DNA of 64,000 nucleotides, from positions 1-64,000 of the forward strand of contig JAJFHQ010000075.1 in assembly GCA_021775525.1 (NCBI GenBank). The letters run 5' to 3'. Origin of the DNA: Hyphomicrobiales bacterium (lineage in GTDB: Bacteria; Pseudomonadota; Alphaproteobacteria; Rhizobiales; Methyloligellaceae). This document shows, piece by piece, positions 49,673-58,233 of the stretch; within the stretch, counting starts at the first letter, position 1; every line of letters starts with the position of its first letter. The notes under the pieces were generated by a model, which saw only the letters and a program-made list of their open reading frames with translations, made no database searches and was not told the DNA's origin. The translations under genes and the position numbers were made by a program.

Positions 49673-49963
49673 ATGCCAAAGGGGTACTGGATTGCCCATG
49701 TGAGCGTCACTGAACCGGAGAAGTACCCGGACTATATCGCCACCGCGAAACCGGCCTTCGAGGAATATGGCGCGAAGTTCATGGTGCGCGGTGGCGAGCA
49801 TGAATGCGTTGAAGGCAATACGGGCGAGCGCCATGTGGTTATCGAGTTCGCGAGCAAGGCCGATGCGCTGGCCTGCTACAACTCGGAGCAATATCAAAAG
49901 GCTGCCGCCATTCGCACCGGAGCGAGCACGGGGTCTATCACCATCGTCGAAGGCGTGGAGTAG
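49673..49963 (+). CDS. DUF1330 protein, second of a tandem pair
   Basis: 96 aa, colinear with the preceding protein (shared MPKGYW, HVSV, AKPA, GAKF, RHVVIEF and IVEG) but clearly diverged, with over half of the positions kept by eye. GAGGGAGAATAAG precedes the ATG. The pair has equal length and no gaps, so the duplication is whole-gene. Function unknown. Confidence 0.92.
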   Translation: MPKGYWIAHVSVTEPEKYPDYIATAKPAFEEYGAKFMVRGGEHECVEGNTGERHVVIEFASKADALACYNSEQYQKAAAIRTGASTGSITIVEGVE

Positions 49964-50029
49964 CCCCAGGCTCTCACGGTGCTAATTTGCCAATGCCGCC
50001 TGCCCACCAGAGGACAATACGGAGAAACA

Positions 50030-50398
50030 ATGGAATTTTTTAACGCTTCAGATTTCACAAATCTGTCCAACCCGGGGGTCGTTTCAGAGCAACTCCTGTC
50101 GCCACATAATTCAACTTCGACCAGACTGACCGTCACCCGTGTCACCGTGGAGGCGGGCGCGTCCCAGCCGCGTCATGCCCATGACGCCTCTGAACAGGTC
50201 TGGGTTGCGATACAGGGTTCGGGTGAACTCCTGTTGGAAGATGACGCTACGAAAACAATCGCGGCGGGGCAGGTGGTGCGTTTTGAGCAGGGCGACCTGC
50301 ACGGTTTCGTAAATACGGGTAAAGAGCCTTTTGTCTATCTCTCCGTGACCGCTCCGCCCATCAACTTCGATTATGCTTACCAATCAAAGAGCGGGTGA
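50030..50398 (+). CDS. Cupin-domain protein
   Basis: 122 aa from MEFFNASDFTNLSN; GGAG with 5-nt spacing decides this start. Cupin motif 1 is GASQPRHAHDASEQVWVAIQ (His-His-Glu) and motif 2 is FEQGDLHGFVNTG (His). Small single-domain metal-binding barrel; ligand unknown. It starts 66 nt after the DUF1330 pair on the same strand. Confidence 0.88.
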   Translation: MEFFNASDFTNLSNPGVVSEQLLSPHNSTSTRLTVTRVTVEAGASQPRHAHDASEQVWVAIQGSGELLLEDDATKTIAAGQVVRFEQGDLHGFVNTGKEPFVYLSVTAPPINFDYAYQSKSG

Positions 50399-50424
50399 TA
50401 CCTTACAGACGGAAGGCCGCTGAC

Positions 50425-51306
50425 TCAGTCCTGAATGATGCCCTCAATGGCACGGGCCGCGCGTAGTGTATTGCGTAGCAGGCAGGCGATGGTCATGGGA
50501 CCGACCCCGCCCGGAACAGGTGTAATGGAACCCGCGACCTGAACCGCCTCGGCAAAGTCGACATCGCCTACCAGCTTTGACTTGCCACCCTCACCTTCCA
50601 CCCGGTTGATGCCCACATCAATGACGCAGGCACCGGGCTTGATCCAGTCCCCCTTGATCATTTCGGCCCTGCCGACCGCAGCGATGAGAATATCGCCTTG
50701 CGCGGCCACGGATGGCAGGTCACGGGTGCGCGAATGGCAGATCGTGACGGTGCAGTTCTCCTGAAGCAGGAGTTGAGCCACCGGCTTTCCAACAATGTTC
50801 GAGCGTCCCACCACGACTGCATGCGCACCGGAAAGGTCGCCCAGCGCCTTCTTGGCCAGCATGACGCAGCCGACAGGCGTACAGGGTACAAGCGCAGGCT
50901 GGCCGATCATCAGCCTTCCAGCGTTGATGGCATGAAACCCGTCCACATCCTTGGCGGGATCGATGGCCTGGATGATGGCGTCTTCATCGATCTGGTCGGG
51001 CAGCGGAAGCTGGACCAGGATGCCATGTACACCAGCGTCCGCATTGAGGCGCTCAACAAGGGCGAGCACGTCTCCATGGGAGGTATCAGCGCCCAGCCGG
51101 TGTTCAAAGGACGCCATGCCCGCAGCTTTGGTCTGTTTGGCCTTGTTGCGCACATAGACGCTGCTTGCAGGATCTTCGCCCACGAGCACCACCGCGAGAC
51201 CCGGGGTGACCCCGTGGCCCTGTTTCAGCCCGGCAACATCCTCGGCGATTTTTGCGCGCAGCGCGGCCGCCACGGCCTTGCCGTCGAGTATATCTGCTTC
51301 CCCCAT
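50425..51306 (-). CDS. folD: Methylenetetrahydrofolate dehydrogenase/cyclohydrolase FolD
   Basis: 293 aa from [19 protein letters not shown], with GGGGA upstream. Conserved parts: [19 protein letters not shown] with the catalytic Lys nearby, [30 protein letters not shown] and [13 protein letters not shown]. Bifunctional enzyme of one-carbon metabolism. DUF167 and yggT genes precede it on the same strand. Confidence 0.97.
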   Translation of the reverse strand: MGEADILDGKAVAAALRAKIAEDVAGLKQGHGVTPGLAVVLVGEDPASSVYVRNKAKQTKAAGMASFEHRLGADTSHGDVLALVERLNADAGVHGILVQLPLPDQIDEDAIIQAIDPAKDVDGFHAINAGRLMIGQPALVPCTPVGCVMLAKKALGDLSGAHAVVVGRSNIVGKPVAQLLLQENCTVTICHSRTRDLPSVAAQGDILIAAVGRAEMIKGDWIKPGACVIDVGINRVEGEGGKSKLVGDVDFAEAVQVAGSITPVPGGVGPMTIACLLRNTLRAARAIEGIIQD

Positions 51307-51322
51307 TGCGTCCCCATCTTGC

Positions 51323-51652
51323 TTACGCCAATTCTGCGAGGCGTATTTCAACCAGGCTGACCAGCATCTCCGCGTCACCTCTCACGGCAACGGATTTTAG
51401 TCTGGATTTGCCTCCAGATGCGAGACTTACCAGAGAGGCAGGCTGGCCCAGCCATTTGGAGATGAGTTTTATAAGCGCCATGTTTGCTTTTCCCTTGTCG
51501 GGGAGGGCCCGCACGCGCACTTTGAGCACAATCTTGCCGGCACGGGTCTCAATGCCGGAAATTTCATCTCTTGACGATTTGGGCGTGAGCCGAACGGCCA
51601 GAAAAATACCGTCACCTGTGCGGCGGAAGAGCTGTTCACCCCCGGTCCCCAC
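51323..51652 (-). CDS. DUF167 family protein (YggU type)
   Basis: 109 aa. Family marks are [37 protein letters not shown] and the end [12 protein letters not shown]. The fold is known from structural genomics but the function is not. It lies between a yggT-like gene (6-nt gap) and folD (16-nt gap), as often seen (yggT-yggU pair). Confidence 0.92.
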   Translation of the reverse strand: MGTGGEQLFRRTGDGIFLAVRLTPKSSRDEISGIETRAGKIVLKVRVRALPDKGKANMALIKLISKWLGQPASLVSLASGGKSRLKSVAVRGDAEMLVSLVEIRLAELA

Positions 51653-51658
51653 GCGAGC

Positions 51659-51952
51659 CTAGATGAACATGGGCGCGAGCCAGCCTATGAGCACGACATT
51701 CTTGATGAAAATCAGGCCAAGAATGAGGATGATTGGAGATATATCGATCCCGCCAAGATCAGGAACTATTTGCCTGATTGGCCTGAGTGCCGGCTCGGTC
51801 AACCGGTGCAGCCCGTCGGCGAGCATGTAGACGAAGCGATTCTGCGTGTTGACGACGTTAAAGGCGATCAGCCAGCTGAGTACAGCGCTGGCGATGATGA
51901 CCCAGATATAAAGGTCGATGACCATGACGATGAATTGGATCAAGGGAATCAT
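51659..51952 (-). CDS. YggT family membrane protein
   Basis: 97 aa from MIPLIQFIVMVIDLYIWVII. Two or three membrane segments and the conserved LTEPALRPIRQIVPDLGGID, with the end LIFIKNVVLIGW. Family role is unclear; links to osmotic tolerance, membrane assembly or division placement have been proposed for relatives. A longer frame to 52018 is rejected since the extra residues are polar and unconserved. Confidence 0.92.
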   Translation of the reverse strand: MIPLIQFIVMVIDLYIWVIIASAVLSWLIAFNVVNTQNRFVYMLADGLHRLTEPALRPIRQIVPDLGGIDISPIILILGLIFIKNVVLIGWLAPMFI

Positions 51953-52105
51953 TTTCCGCCCGCCCTCTTGCTTGTTCCACGTTGGCCTTGGTGTAGCTTC
52001 CCTGCGGCGAGCCCGCAAGACCCACAGTCAAATTCCAGACGCTTTGGTTATCCTTGACAGCAATGCGGGCCAATCACTAAATGACAGGCAGATGCGAATA
52101 GCCTT

Positions 52106-52181
52106 GGGGCCGTAGCTCAGTTGGGAGAGCGCCACGTTCGCAACGTGGAGGTCGGCGGTTCGATCCCGCTCGGCTCCACCA
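52106..52181 (+). tRNA. tRNA-Ala (anticodon CGC)
   Basis: A full 76-nt cloverleaf: acceptor stem GGGGCCG/CGGCTCC with the G3-U70 wobble pair that identifies alanine tRNAs, D-arm GCTC/GAGC, anticodon stem CCACG/CGTGG with loop TTCGCAA (anticodon CGC), T-arm with TTCGATC, and an encoded CCA. It reads GCG codons. Confidence 0.97.
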
Positions 52182-52384
52182 GGGCTCAGCCCGAATGTCA
52201 CAATCCTCAGAATACAACTTTTGATACGAGACCTGCACCCTGGAGCACGTCTCCCGAGGCATCTGTGTTCCATATCAAGACAGGTGGATGGGAAGCATTA
52301 ACCACAACTTATGGTTGGAATAATCATTAACACAACTCATTCTAATCGTGCCTAGCATCACCCGGAATAGTCGGGGGACTGCTG

Positions 52385-54712
52385 GTGTCATTATCAATTG
52401 AGAAGCGAGATCTTAAGGGCATTGCCCTGATATGCCTGTTGGCAGGGCTACTCGTATATGGCGTGTATGCTCTGATGGGCCATGCGTCCGAAAGACAGCA
52501 ATATGCAGATGCCGAAAGAGCCTCGCAGCAGTGGGCCCGGTTTTTTGCCAGCAATGTGACCGACCTCGAGGACATCGCCAAAGGAGCGAAACCTAGCCCC
52601 CAAAGCTTGCGGGTCATGGATCAAGCGCGTCAATTCGGCAATGTCTTCCGCTACAAGGTGTTCAGCGCAACCGGTGTGCTTCGCCTCGTTTCGGACGATC
52701 CTGAAATGGCGAGCACTGAAGATTCCACCTTGGCCAAACACAACAAGAAGGCAGCGAACGCGGTCAAAACCGGCAAGCCATTCACGACGGTCAAACACAG
52801 TCACGGCTCCAACAGACCGGTCATGTATTCCGAGACATATCTGCCCATCGTCAAAGACGGTAAAAACATCGCTGTTGTTGAGATTTATGTTGACCAGAGC
52901 GTACACCACGCGGCCTTCATGGATAATCTCCTGATTGCCTTCCTGGCCCCGTTGCTGATTGTCGCTTTGGCGTTCGGTGGTCCGGCGACGGCCTTTTACA
53001 TCAGAACCCGCCAAAGGGAAAATGCCGATAAGAGGGCAGCACTACAGCGGACTCACCTGAATCTGGCGCTCTCCAACATGTCTCAAGGCCTCTGTTTGTT
53101 TGATGCTGAGCAGCGCCTCCTGGTCCAGAATGACCAGTTTTCATTGTTGTATAATATTCTCCCCTCCAGGGTCGTCCCCGGTATGTCATTGAGCGAAATC
53201 CTCAAATTGAGAGTTGAAGCAGGCGTGTATTCAGGGGAAACCCCGGAAGAGTATACGGAAAACCGGCTTGATTGGGTCGTCAAGGGTGGCCGGGACTTTA
53301 TCGCCGAGCGTATGAATGACGGGCGAACCATCGCGATCACGCGGGAGACGCTACCGGAAGGCGGTTGGGTTGCAACGCACACAGACATCACCCAAATTCG
53401 CCACATCGAGGAAAGGGTTGATCTGCTCGCCAACTACGACACGGTTACAAAACTTCCCAACCGCACCCTCTTCCATGAGAAAATCCAGGCTACTGCTGGT
53501 GAAGAAGTTTATGCGGTGCTGTGTGTGGATCTTGACAATTTCAAAGCCGTCAACGACACGCTTGGTCATAGTGTCGGGGATGAACTTCTGAAAGCCGTTG
53601 CTGAGAGGCTGGAGGAACTCGTCGAGCTAAAAGATACAGTTTCGCGACTTGGAAACGATGAATTCGCGATTATCCAGGTCTCTCCCGATCAACCGGGAGA
53701 TGCGACGAAACTGGCTGAACGCATCTGCGAGGTCATCCAGCAGCCATTTGCACTCGAAGGCCATGTAGTGAACACCAATGTCAGCATTGGCATCACCATA
53801 GCGCCGGCCGATGGCTCAACTGCGCATGAGCTTATTCGCAATGGAGATATCGCCATCACCCGTTCTCGGGCCGAGGGGCGTGGAAAGTATCGCTTCTTCG
53901 AGGTCGACATGGACCTTCGCATGAAGGAGCGGAGGCAGCTTGAGATCGATCTGCGAAGTGCGCTCAGCGAAAACGAATTCGAACTCTATTATCAGCCGGT
54001 AATCAACACAAAATCAGAGGAGGTATGCGGTTTCGAGGCGCTTATTCGCTGGAATCATCCAGGGCACGGACAGGTTTCGCCTGATGAGTTCATACCGGTT
54101 GCAGAGGAAACAGGGCTAATCATCGAGATCGGTGAATGGGTCATTCGCCAAGCCTGCCACACCGCTTCGACCTGGCCAGATAATGTGAAAATTGCCGTAA
54201 ACCTTTCCACGACACAGTTCAAAAGCGACAAGCTTGTTCCAACTGTCATGAATGCGCTCTCGACCAATGATCTGTCTCCGGACCGGCTTGAGCTTGAGAT
54301 TACGGAATCCATATTCCTGGATGACAGTGAACGAACATTGCAAACACTGCTCATGCTCCGTTCGCTCGGTGTGCGCATCGCGATGGATGATTTTGGCACC
54401 GGATATTCGTCGCTTGGCTACTTGCGCTCGTTCCCATTTGACAAGATCAAACTCGACCGCTGTTTCATCAATGACTTCGAAAACGATAACGGTTCCAAGT
54501 CGATTATCCGCGCGGTCGCCTCAATGGGCGAAAGCCTTGAAATGACAACAACTGCGGAAGGCGTTGAAACGCTGGAACAGCTCGACTGGGTGAAGTCAGA
54601 AGGCTACGATGAAGTTCAAGGCTATTTCTACAGCCCGCCCCGACCCTTGAGCGAAATCAACGAGCGCTATTTCCCTGACATAAATGAAGCCGGGCTGGTC
54701 GAAGTTGCCTAG
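52385..54712 (+). CDS. Membrane GGDEF-EAL protein (c-di-GMP turnover), altered GGDEF motif
   Basis: 775 aa with a GTG start 6 nt after GGGGG. Two membrane helices (about 13-32 and 180-205) enclose a periplasmic sensor part. A PAS-like domain (about 222-340) follows, then GGDEF (about 345-505) and EAL (about 515-760). The GGDEF motif reads RLGNDEFAII, Asn for the second Gly, so cyclase activity is doubtful. The EAL motif is intact (CGFEALIRWNHP) with DDFGTGYSSL and the QGYFYSPP end, so it is probably a phosphodiesterase. Confidence 0.95.
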   Translation: MSLSIEKRDLKGIALICLLAGLLVYGVYALMGHASERQQYADAERASQQWARFFASNVTDLEDIAKGAKPSPQSLRVMDQARQFGNVFRYKVFSATGVLRLVSDDPEMASTEDSTLAKHNKKAANAVKTGKPFTTVKHSHGSNRPVMYSETYLPIVKDGKNIAVVEIYVDQSVHHAAFMDNLLIAFLAPLLIVALAFGGPATAFYIRTRQRENADKRAALQRTHLNLALSNMSQGLCLFDAEQRLLVQNDQFSLLYNILPSRVVPGMSLSEILKLRVEAGVYSGETPEEYTENRLDWVVKGGRDFIAERMNDGRTIAITRETLPEGGWVATHTDITQIRHIEERVDLLANYDTVTKLPNRTLFHEKIQATAGEEVYAVLCVDLDNFKAVNDTLGHSVGDELLKAVAERLEELVELKDTVSRLGNDEFAIIQVSPDQPGDATKLAERICEVIQQPFALEGHVVNTNVSIGITIAPADGSTAHELIRNGDIAITRSRAEGRGKYRFFEVDMDLRMKERRQLEIDLRSALSENEFELYYQPVINTKSEEVCGFEALIRWNHPGHGQVSPDEFIPVAEETGLIIEIGEWVIRQACHTASTWPDNVKIAVNLSTTQFKSDKLVPTVMNALSTNDLSPDRLELEITESIFLDDSERTLQTLLMLRSLGVRIAMDDFGTGYSSLGYLRSFPFDKIKLDRCFINDFENDNGSKSIIRAVASMGESLEMTTTAEGVETLEQLDWVKSEGYDEVQGYFYSPPRPLSEINERYFPDINEAGLVEVA

Positions 54713-54715
54713 GCT

Positions 54716-54740
54716 CCGGACTTCATTATAATGGGTCCGG
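54716..54740 (+). terminator. Hairpin between convergent genes (bidirectional terminator candidate)
   Basis: CCGGAC/GTCCGG arms with an inner CAT/ATG pairing lie 3 nt after the GGDEF-EAL stop and 4 nt before the end of the convergent gene. There is no U-run, so it would depend on stem strength or Rho. Confidence 0.4.
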
Positions 54741-54743
54741 GTC

Positions 54744-55367
54744 CTAGACGGGCATGACCGGCCGCTTGCGGCGCGGCAGATAGCTCTTCTGGGTCACCGA
54801 GAACGACATGTCACAGCTGCCAACCCGTTTGCGTCCTGGCTCACTGGTTCCCTTTTCTGCCTGGAACACATCCATCTCCATAGCGCATTCAAAGGGACGC
54901 CCCGCTGCAAGTTTTTCCTCAATATCCGTCTTGGCGCGCGCCACGTAAAGCGCAGGGCCCGTGCAATTTGCATGGAAATTGAAATCCATCTTCTTGCAAA
55001 CAATGATGCAATCCGCCCCGCAATGCTCGAACAGGATCATGCCGGCAGCGAGTTCGGCATTGCCGAGAATCGCAGCACCCGCCATGTCGCCATACCAGTT
55101 CCTGTTGGGGCGCCGGAAGGGAAGCAGGACATTCAGCGCATCGCCCTTGCGGCGAACCATCCGAACGCCGGAATGATAGGCGAATGGCATCCAGAAGAAG
55201 GCGAGGAACCGCCGCATAACCGGGTTGAAGATCGCCATTTCCGTGATGCGCTTGTCGAGGTAATCGTAATTCCGGTCTGACCAGACACGGTATCGTGCGC
55301 TCCAGCTCTGCCCGGAACGTCCTGTCGTGCGTCGTAAACTCGTGGATTCAGCCCGTGCGCTTTTCAC
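54744..55367 (-). CDS. DUF4442-like hotdog-fold (thioesterase-like) protein
   Basis: 207 aa. Segments FLAFFWMPFAYHSGVRMVRR and NRNWYGDMAGAAILGNAELA recall DUF4442/PaaI-like thioesterases (NWYGTxFGGAxYAxAD). The later part, FECAMEMDVFQAEK, fits the final strands. No catalytic residue can be assigned with certainty. The first 45 residues are basic and the true start may be further in. Single gene, convergent with the GGDEF-EAL gene. Confidence 0.65.
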   Translation of the reverse strand: MKSARAESTSLRRTTGRSGQSWSARYRVWSDRNYDYLDKRITEMAIFNPVMRRFLAFFWMPFAYHSGVRMVRRKGDALNVLLPFRRPNRNWYGDMAGAAILGNAELAAGMILFEHCGADCIIVCKKMDFNFHANCTGPALYVARAKTDIEEKLAAGRPFECAMEMDVFQAEKGTSEPGRKRVGSCDMSFSVTQKSYLPRRKRPVMPV

Positions 55368-55557
55368 TTAATTCTCCCAGCCATACTTGGGCTACTCAGC
55401 CCGGAACTTCATTGGAAGCAAAATTAGCCGCACATCTACAAAGGTATATAGCAGCCCCGAAACTAGATTAACGGGCAGCCTTATTCAATATAGTTAACAG
55501 ATACTAATCGTCGCAAGAGAAACTCAGAAATTAATACTTGAGCCAGGTCTACCGCGG

Positions 55558-55725
55558 CTAGATCCCGATCAGATCGTAGCGCAAATCTGCATCCAGCGTG
55601 CCAAGCACAAAAAACAATCCCGTGGCCACGGCTATGACCGCAATGAGCAGCCAGCCCCCGCGTTTGTTTGATTTTGCCTGGCCAGCACTGGCCTTCCCCG
55701 CCGGCGGTGTTTCCTGTTTCGCCAT
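55558..55725 (-). CDS. 55-aa single-span membrane protein
   Basis: MAKQETPPAGKASAGQAKSN, a basic KRGG, then one hydrophobic helix (WLLIAVIAVATGLFFVLGTL) and a short end DADLRYDLIGI. AGGAACAGGATC lies before the ATG. No homolog family is recognised. Too short for routine gene finding, but composition, topology signal and start site fit a real small membrane protein. Confidence 0.6.
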   Translation of the reverse strand: MAKQETPPAGKASAGQAKSNKRGGWLLIAVIAVATGLFFVLGTLDADLRYDLIGI

Positions 55726-56087
55726 CAATTCTGATCCTGTTCCTGGTTAAGCAGCCGCGACTTGAGGGCGGTTTATTTGCCCTTGGGTCAGGATTGCAGA
55801 TTGCCGGAGAATTGGAAAGTTAGCTGGTGGAGGAAGACAATAGGGAAGGGGGGTCACTATACAACAGAACGCGCCTTCCTCCACCAATCAAGCACGGGCA
55901 ACGCAACACCTTTACGCCAGTGCACCCATATCATAGCAAGCCCCTTGCCAACTTTTGGGTCACGCCAAACGTCTATATCTAGCGTTTAATCAAAAAGAAT
56001 AATCAATATATTGATTTTTTGCAGGTTCCTGAGCGCCATACGGCATTTCAATTGGGCAAGGTTGGCCCTCAACCCGGCAGAAGTTTC
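55726..56087. other. Intergenic region with 16-bp palindrome
   Basis: About 360 bp without a convincing gene. A perfect palindrome AATCAATATATTGATT stands at 56001-56016 with T-rich flanks on both sides; it lies 72 nt past the stop of the amidotransferase-like gene and may be a weak terminator or a protein-binding site. Confidence 0.4.
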
Positions 56088-56870
56088 CTAGCGCCTGGCG
56101 GGTTGTGGAGGTGTGCCGTCAACGTGTTCGCCAGCCCATCGGGCTAGGAAACGCCCAAGCCACTCGCGAATGAAAAGACCATGCATCATATGATCTTTGC
56201 GGTGCATGGCGCCGGGCCGTGCGCCGGGCATCACCAGCCGGTAGCTTGAGCGCGTGACCCAGCGGTTCATAACCAGGTGAGTCACCTCGGGGTGGAACTG
56301 GAGGGCGTATGCGGACCCGTATTGAAACGCCTGTTCACCAAAATAATCGCCCTTGGCCAGCAACACGCTGCTGTCCGGTGCAGAGAAGCCTTCGCGGTGC
56401 CACTGATAGACAAGAGATGGCCAGTCCATCATGGCAGCCCCTTCAACCGTTGGCGTAATCGGGTAATAGCCATGCTCGACATACCCTTCAGGGTGCGCGC
56501 ATACGCCGCCCCCAAGATGGGCAGCCAGCATCTGTGCACCGAGGCAAATTCCCAAAAAGGGCTTGTCCTCTTTCAGGGCAACGGAAATCCAGTCCGTCTC
56601 GCGGCGGATAAAATCGTCATTGTCATTTGCACTTTGCGGCCCACCGAAAATTACCGCGCCGGTATGACCCTCAAGAGTTTCGGGCAAGGGGTCGCCGAAG
56701 CGCGGGCGACGGATATCCAGGGGGTATCCGTTGGCGCGGAACCAGTTGCCCACATTGCCTGGAGAAGACGCGTGCTGATGCACGATCATAAGCACGGGAA
56801 GCTTGCCATGTTCTGGTGGTGCGTCTGCGACGCCCCACACCTCTCCCAGCCTGTTGAGCCGCTTATGCAT
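56088..56870 (-). CDS. Type 1 glutamine amidotransferase-like protein
   Basis: 260 aa class I amidotransferase fold. The nucleophile Cys lies in KPFLGICLGAQMLAAHLGGG and the His/Glu pair in ALQFHPEVTH, so the triad is intact. The family resembles GMP-synthase-like glutamine amidotransferases (often in gamma-glutamyl or peptide hydrolysis), with IVHQHASSPGNVG near the start. The ATG overlaps the SDR stop by 8 nt. Acceptor unknown. Confidence 0.85.
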   Translation of the reverse strand: MHKRLNRLGEVWGVADAPPEHGKLPVLMIVHQHASSPGNVGNWFRANGYPLDIRRPRFGDPLPETLEGHTGAVIFGGPQSANDNDDFIRRETDWISVALKEDKPFLGICLGAQMLAAHLGGGVCAHPEGYVEHGYYPITPTVEGAAMMDWPSLVYQWHREGFSAPDSSVLLAKGDYFGEQAFQYGSAYALQFHPEVTHLVMNRWVTRSSYRLVMPGARPGAMHRKDHMMHGLFIREWLGRFLARWAGEHVDGTPPQPARR

Positions 56871-57675
56871 TGCCCGCGCTTTCCCTGCGTCTCAACAGCC
56901 AGGCCGCAAAAGGCACCAGCAGCGTGTGAGGCAGAATGCGAAGCATCTGTGCGCTCATGGTGTTTATAAGACCTGGCACGATCACCTTGCGCCCGCGCAT
57001 GAAATTTTTGTAGGCGCTTTTCGCGGCCTGCTCCACGCTCATCACTCCCATGAAGCGAATGTAAATATCGTTTTGCGCATCCATGCGTTCGTGGAAACGG
57101 GTCTTCAGGGGCCCCGGTGCGAATACCGATACCCGTACATTGGTACCAGCCACCTCGTAGGCCAGTGCCTCGCTTAAAGATATGACATAAGCCTTGCTGG
57201 CATAGTAGGCCGCCTGAAACGGGCCAGGCAGGTATCCGCCAAGTGACGCGATGTTGAGCACGCCGCCAGAGCTGCGCGAAATCATACCCGGCAGCACCCG
57301 GCGGGTGAGATCGGTAACGGCCCGCATATTCAAGTCGGCCAGACGCATGAGATCGTCACTTCCATTTTCCACAAAAGGTCCACTTAGACCGATGCCCGCG
57401 TTATTCACCAGATATTCGGCATGAAGTCCATATTCATCGAGCGCGGCCACAACACTTTTGCACCCCTCCCTGGTGGAAAGATCGGCTGCATGGATATGCA
57501 CCTCGACCCCCGTGGCCTGGTTGATCTTTTGCGCTGCTTCTTCAAGTGTGGACCGGGTGCGCGCTACCAGCAGGAGAGCATGACCTGTGTGCGCAAATTC
57601 ACGTGCAAGCGCCAGTCCAAGGCCTTCGCTGGCACCGGTTATGAGCGTAACCGGCACCGTATCGCGCTCAGCCAT
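56863..57675 (-). CDS. Short-chain dehydrogenase/reductase
   Basis: 270 aa. Cofactor motif TGASEGLGLALAREFA, NNAG in EYLVNNAGIGLSG, catalytic Ser in LNIASLGGYLPG and YxxxK in AAYYASKAYVISLSEAL. The C-terminal end (MSAQMLRILPHTLLVPFAAW) is hydrophobic and could attach to the membrane, as in DltE/YqjQ-like SDRs. Its start overlaps the TerB-like stop by 8 nt and its end overlaps the amidotransferase start by 8 nt. Substrate unknown. Confidence 0.92.
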   Translation of the reverse strand: MAERDTVPVTLITGASEGLGLALAREFAHTGHALLLVARTRSTLEEAAQKINQATGVEVHIHAADLSTREGCKSVVAALDEYGLHAEYLVNNAGIGLSGPFVENGSDDLMRLADLNMRAVTDLTRRVLPGMISRSSGGVLNIASLGGYLPGPFQAAYYASKAYVISLSEALAYEVAGTNVRVSVFAPGPLKTRFHERMDAQNDIYIRFMGVMSVEQAAKSAYKNFMRGRKVIVPGLINTMSAQMLRILPHTLLVPFAAWLLRRRESAGNA

Positions 57676-58132
57676 GGCGGCTCTCGACAGACTTTCTCAG
57701 TCGGATACGGTCACGCGATGTCACGCCGAGCAACTCGGCCGCGCGCCAGACAAGATTGGCCTCAAGCTCATGGATGATGCCGTCCGCCACGACGATTTCC
57801 CACAGCATCTCGACGACTTTCAGCCGCTCGGGACGGTCGAGATGGCGCGTCAGAACGCTGGTGAAACCATACAGGTCAACCGCGTCCTGTTCGGTTTTGG
57901 CAGCCTGGGTAATCAGCCTCCCGGCCTGTCCATGGTCAAGTTCGAAACGCCGCTCCAGCACATCACGCAGCACCTCGGTTTCGGAGCGGCTGACCTCGCC
58001 ATCGACGACAGTGGCATGCACCAGCAGGGCAGCGGCCGCGAGCCGGACCTCTTCCTCGCCTAAATCCTGGCGCGCCGGTTCCACGCTCGTAAAGCGTTCA
58101 GAAATGTCCTTCAGTTTTTCCCAAAATGCCAT
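57668..58132 (-). CDS. TerB-family (tellurite resistance-like) protein
   Basis: 154 aa from MAFWEKLKDISERFTS. The all-helical TerB domain is shown by RLAAAALLVHATVVDGEVSR and the acidic metal-site-like segments VDGEVSRSE and VADGIIHELE. Despite the name, such single proteins need not give tellurite resistance; no ter operon is present. First gene of a three-gene overlapping operon with the SDR and amidotransferase genes. Confidence 0.88.
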   Translation of the reverse strand: MAFWEKLKDISERFTSVEPARQDLGEEEVRLAAAALLVHATVVDGEVSRSETEVLRDVLERRFELDHGQAGRLITQAAKTEQDAVDLYGFTSVLTRHLDRPERLKVVEMLWEIVVADGIIHELEANLVWRAAELLGVTSRDRIRLRKSVESRHG

Positions 58133-58233
58133 CGTGCGTCCGTCTTTCAATCGAGATATGCTAAAAATATAGCATAAGATTTAGCAAATGGTGATCGCCA
58201 CCTTGGTGATCGCCCAACCCAGCAGTTTGCGTT

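Noticed and set aside
56001-56016. 16-bp palindrome as strong terminator
   Set aside because: It is all A/T-rich with no loop, so the stem would be weak; kept only as a note in the intergenic entry.
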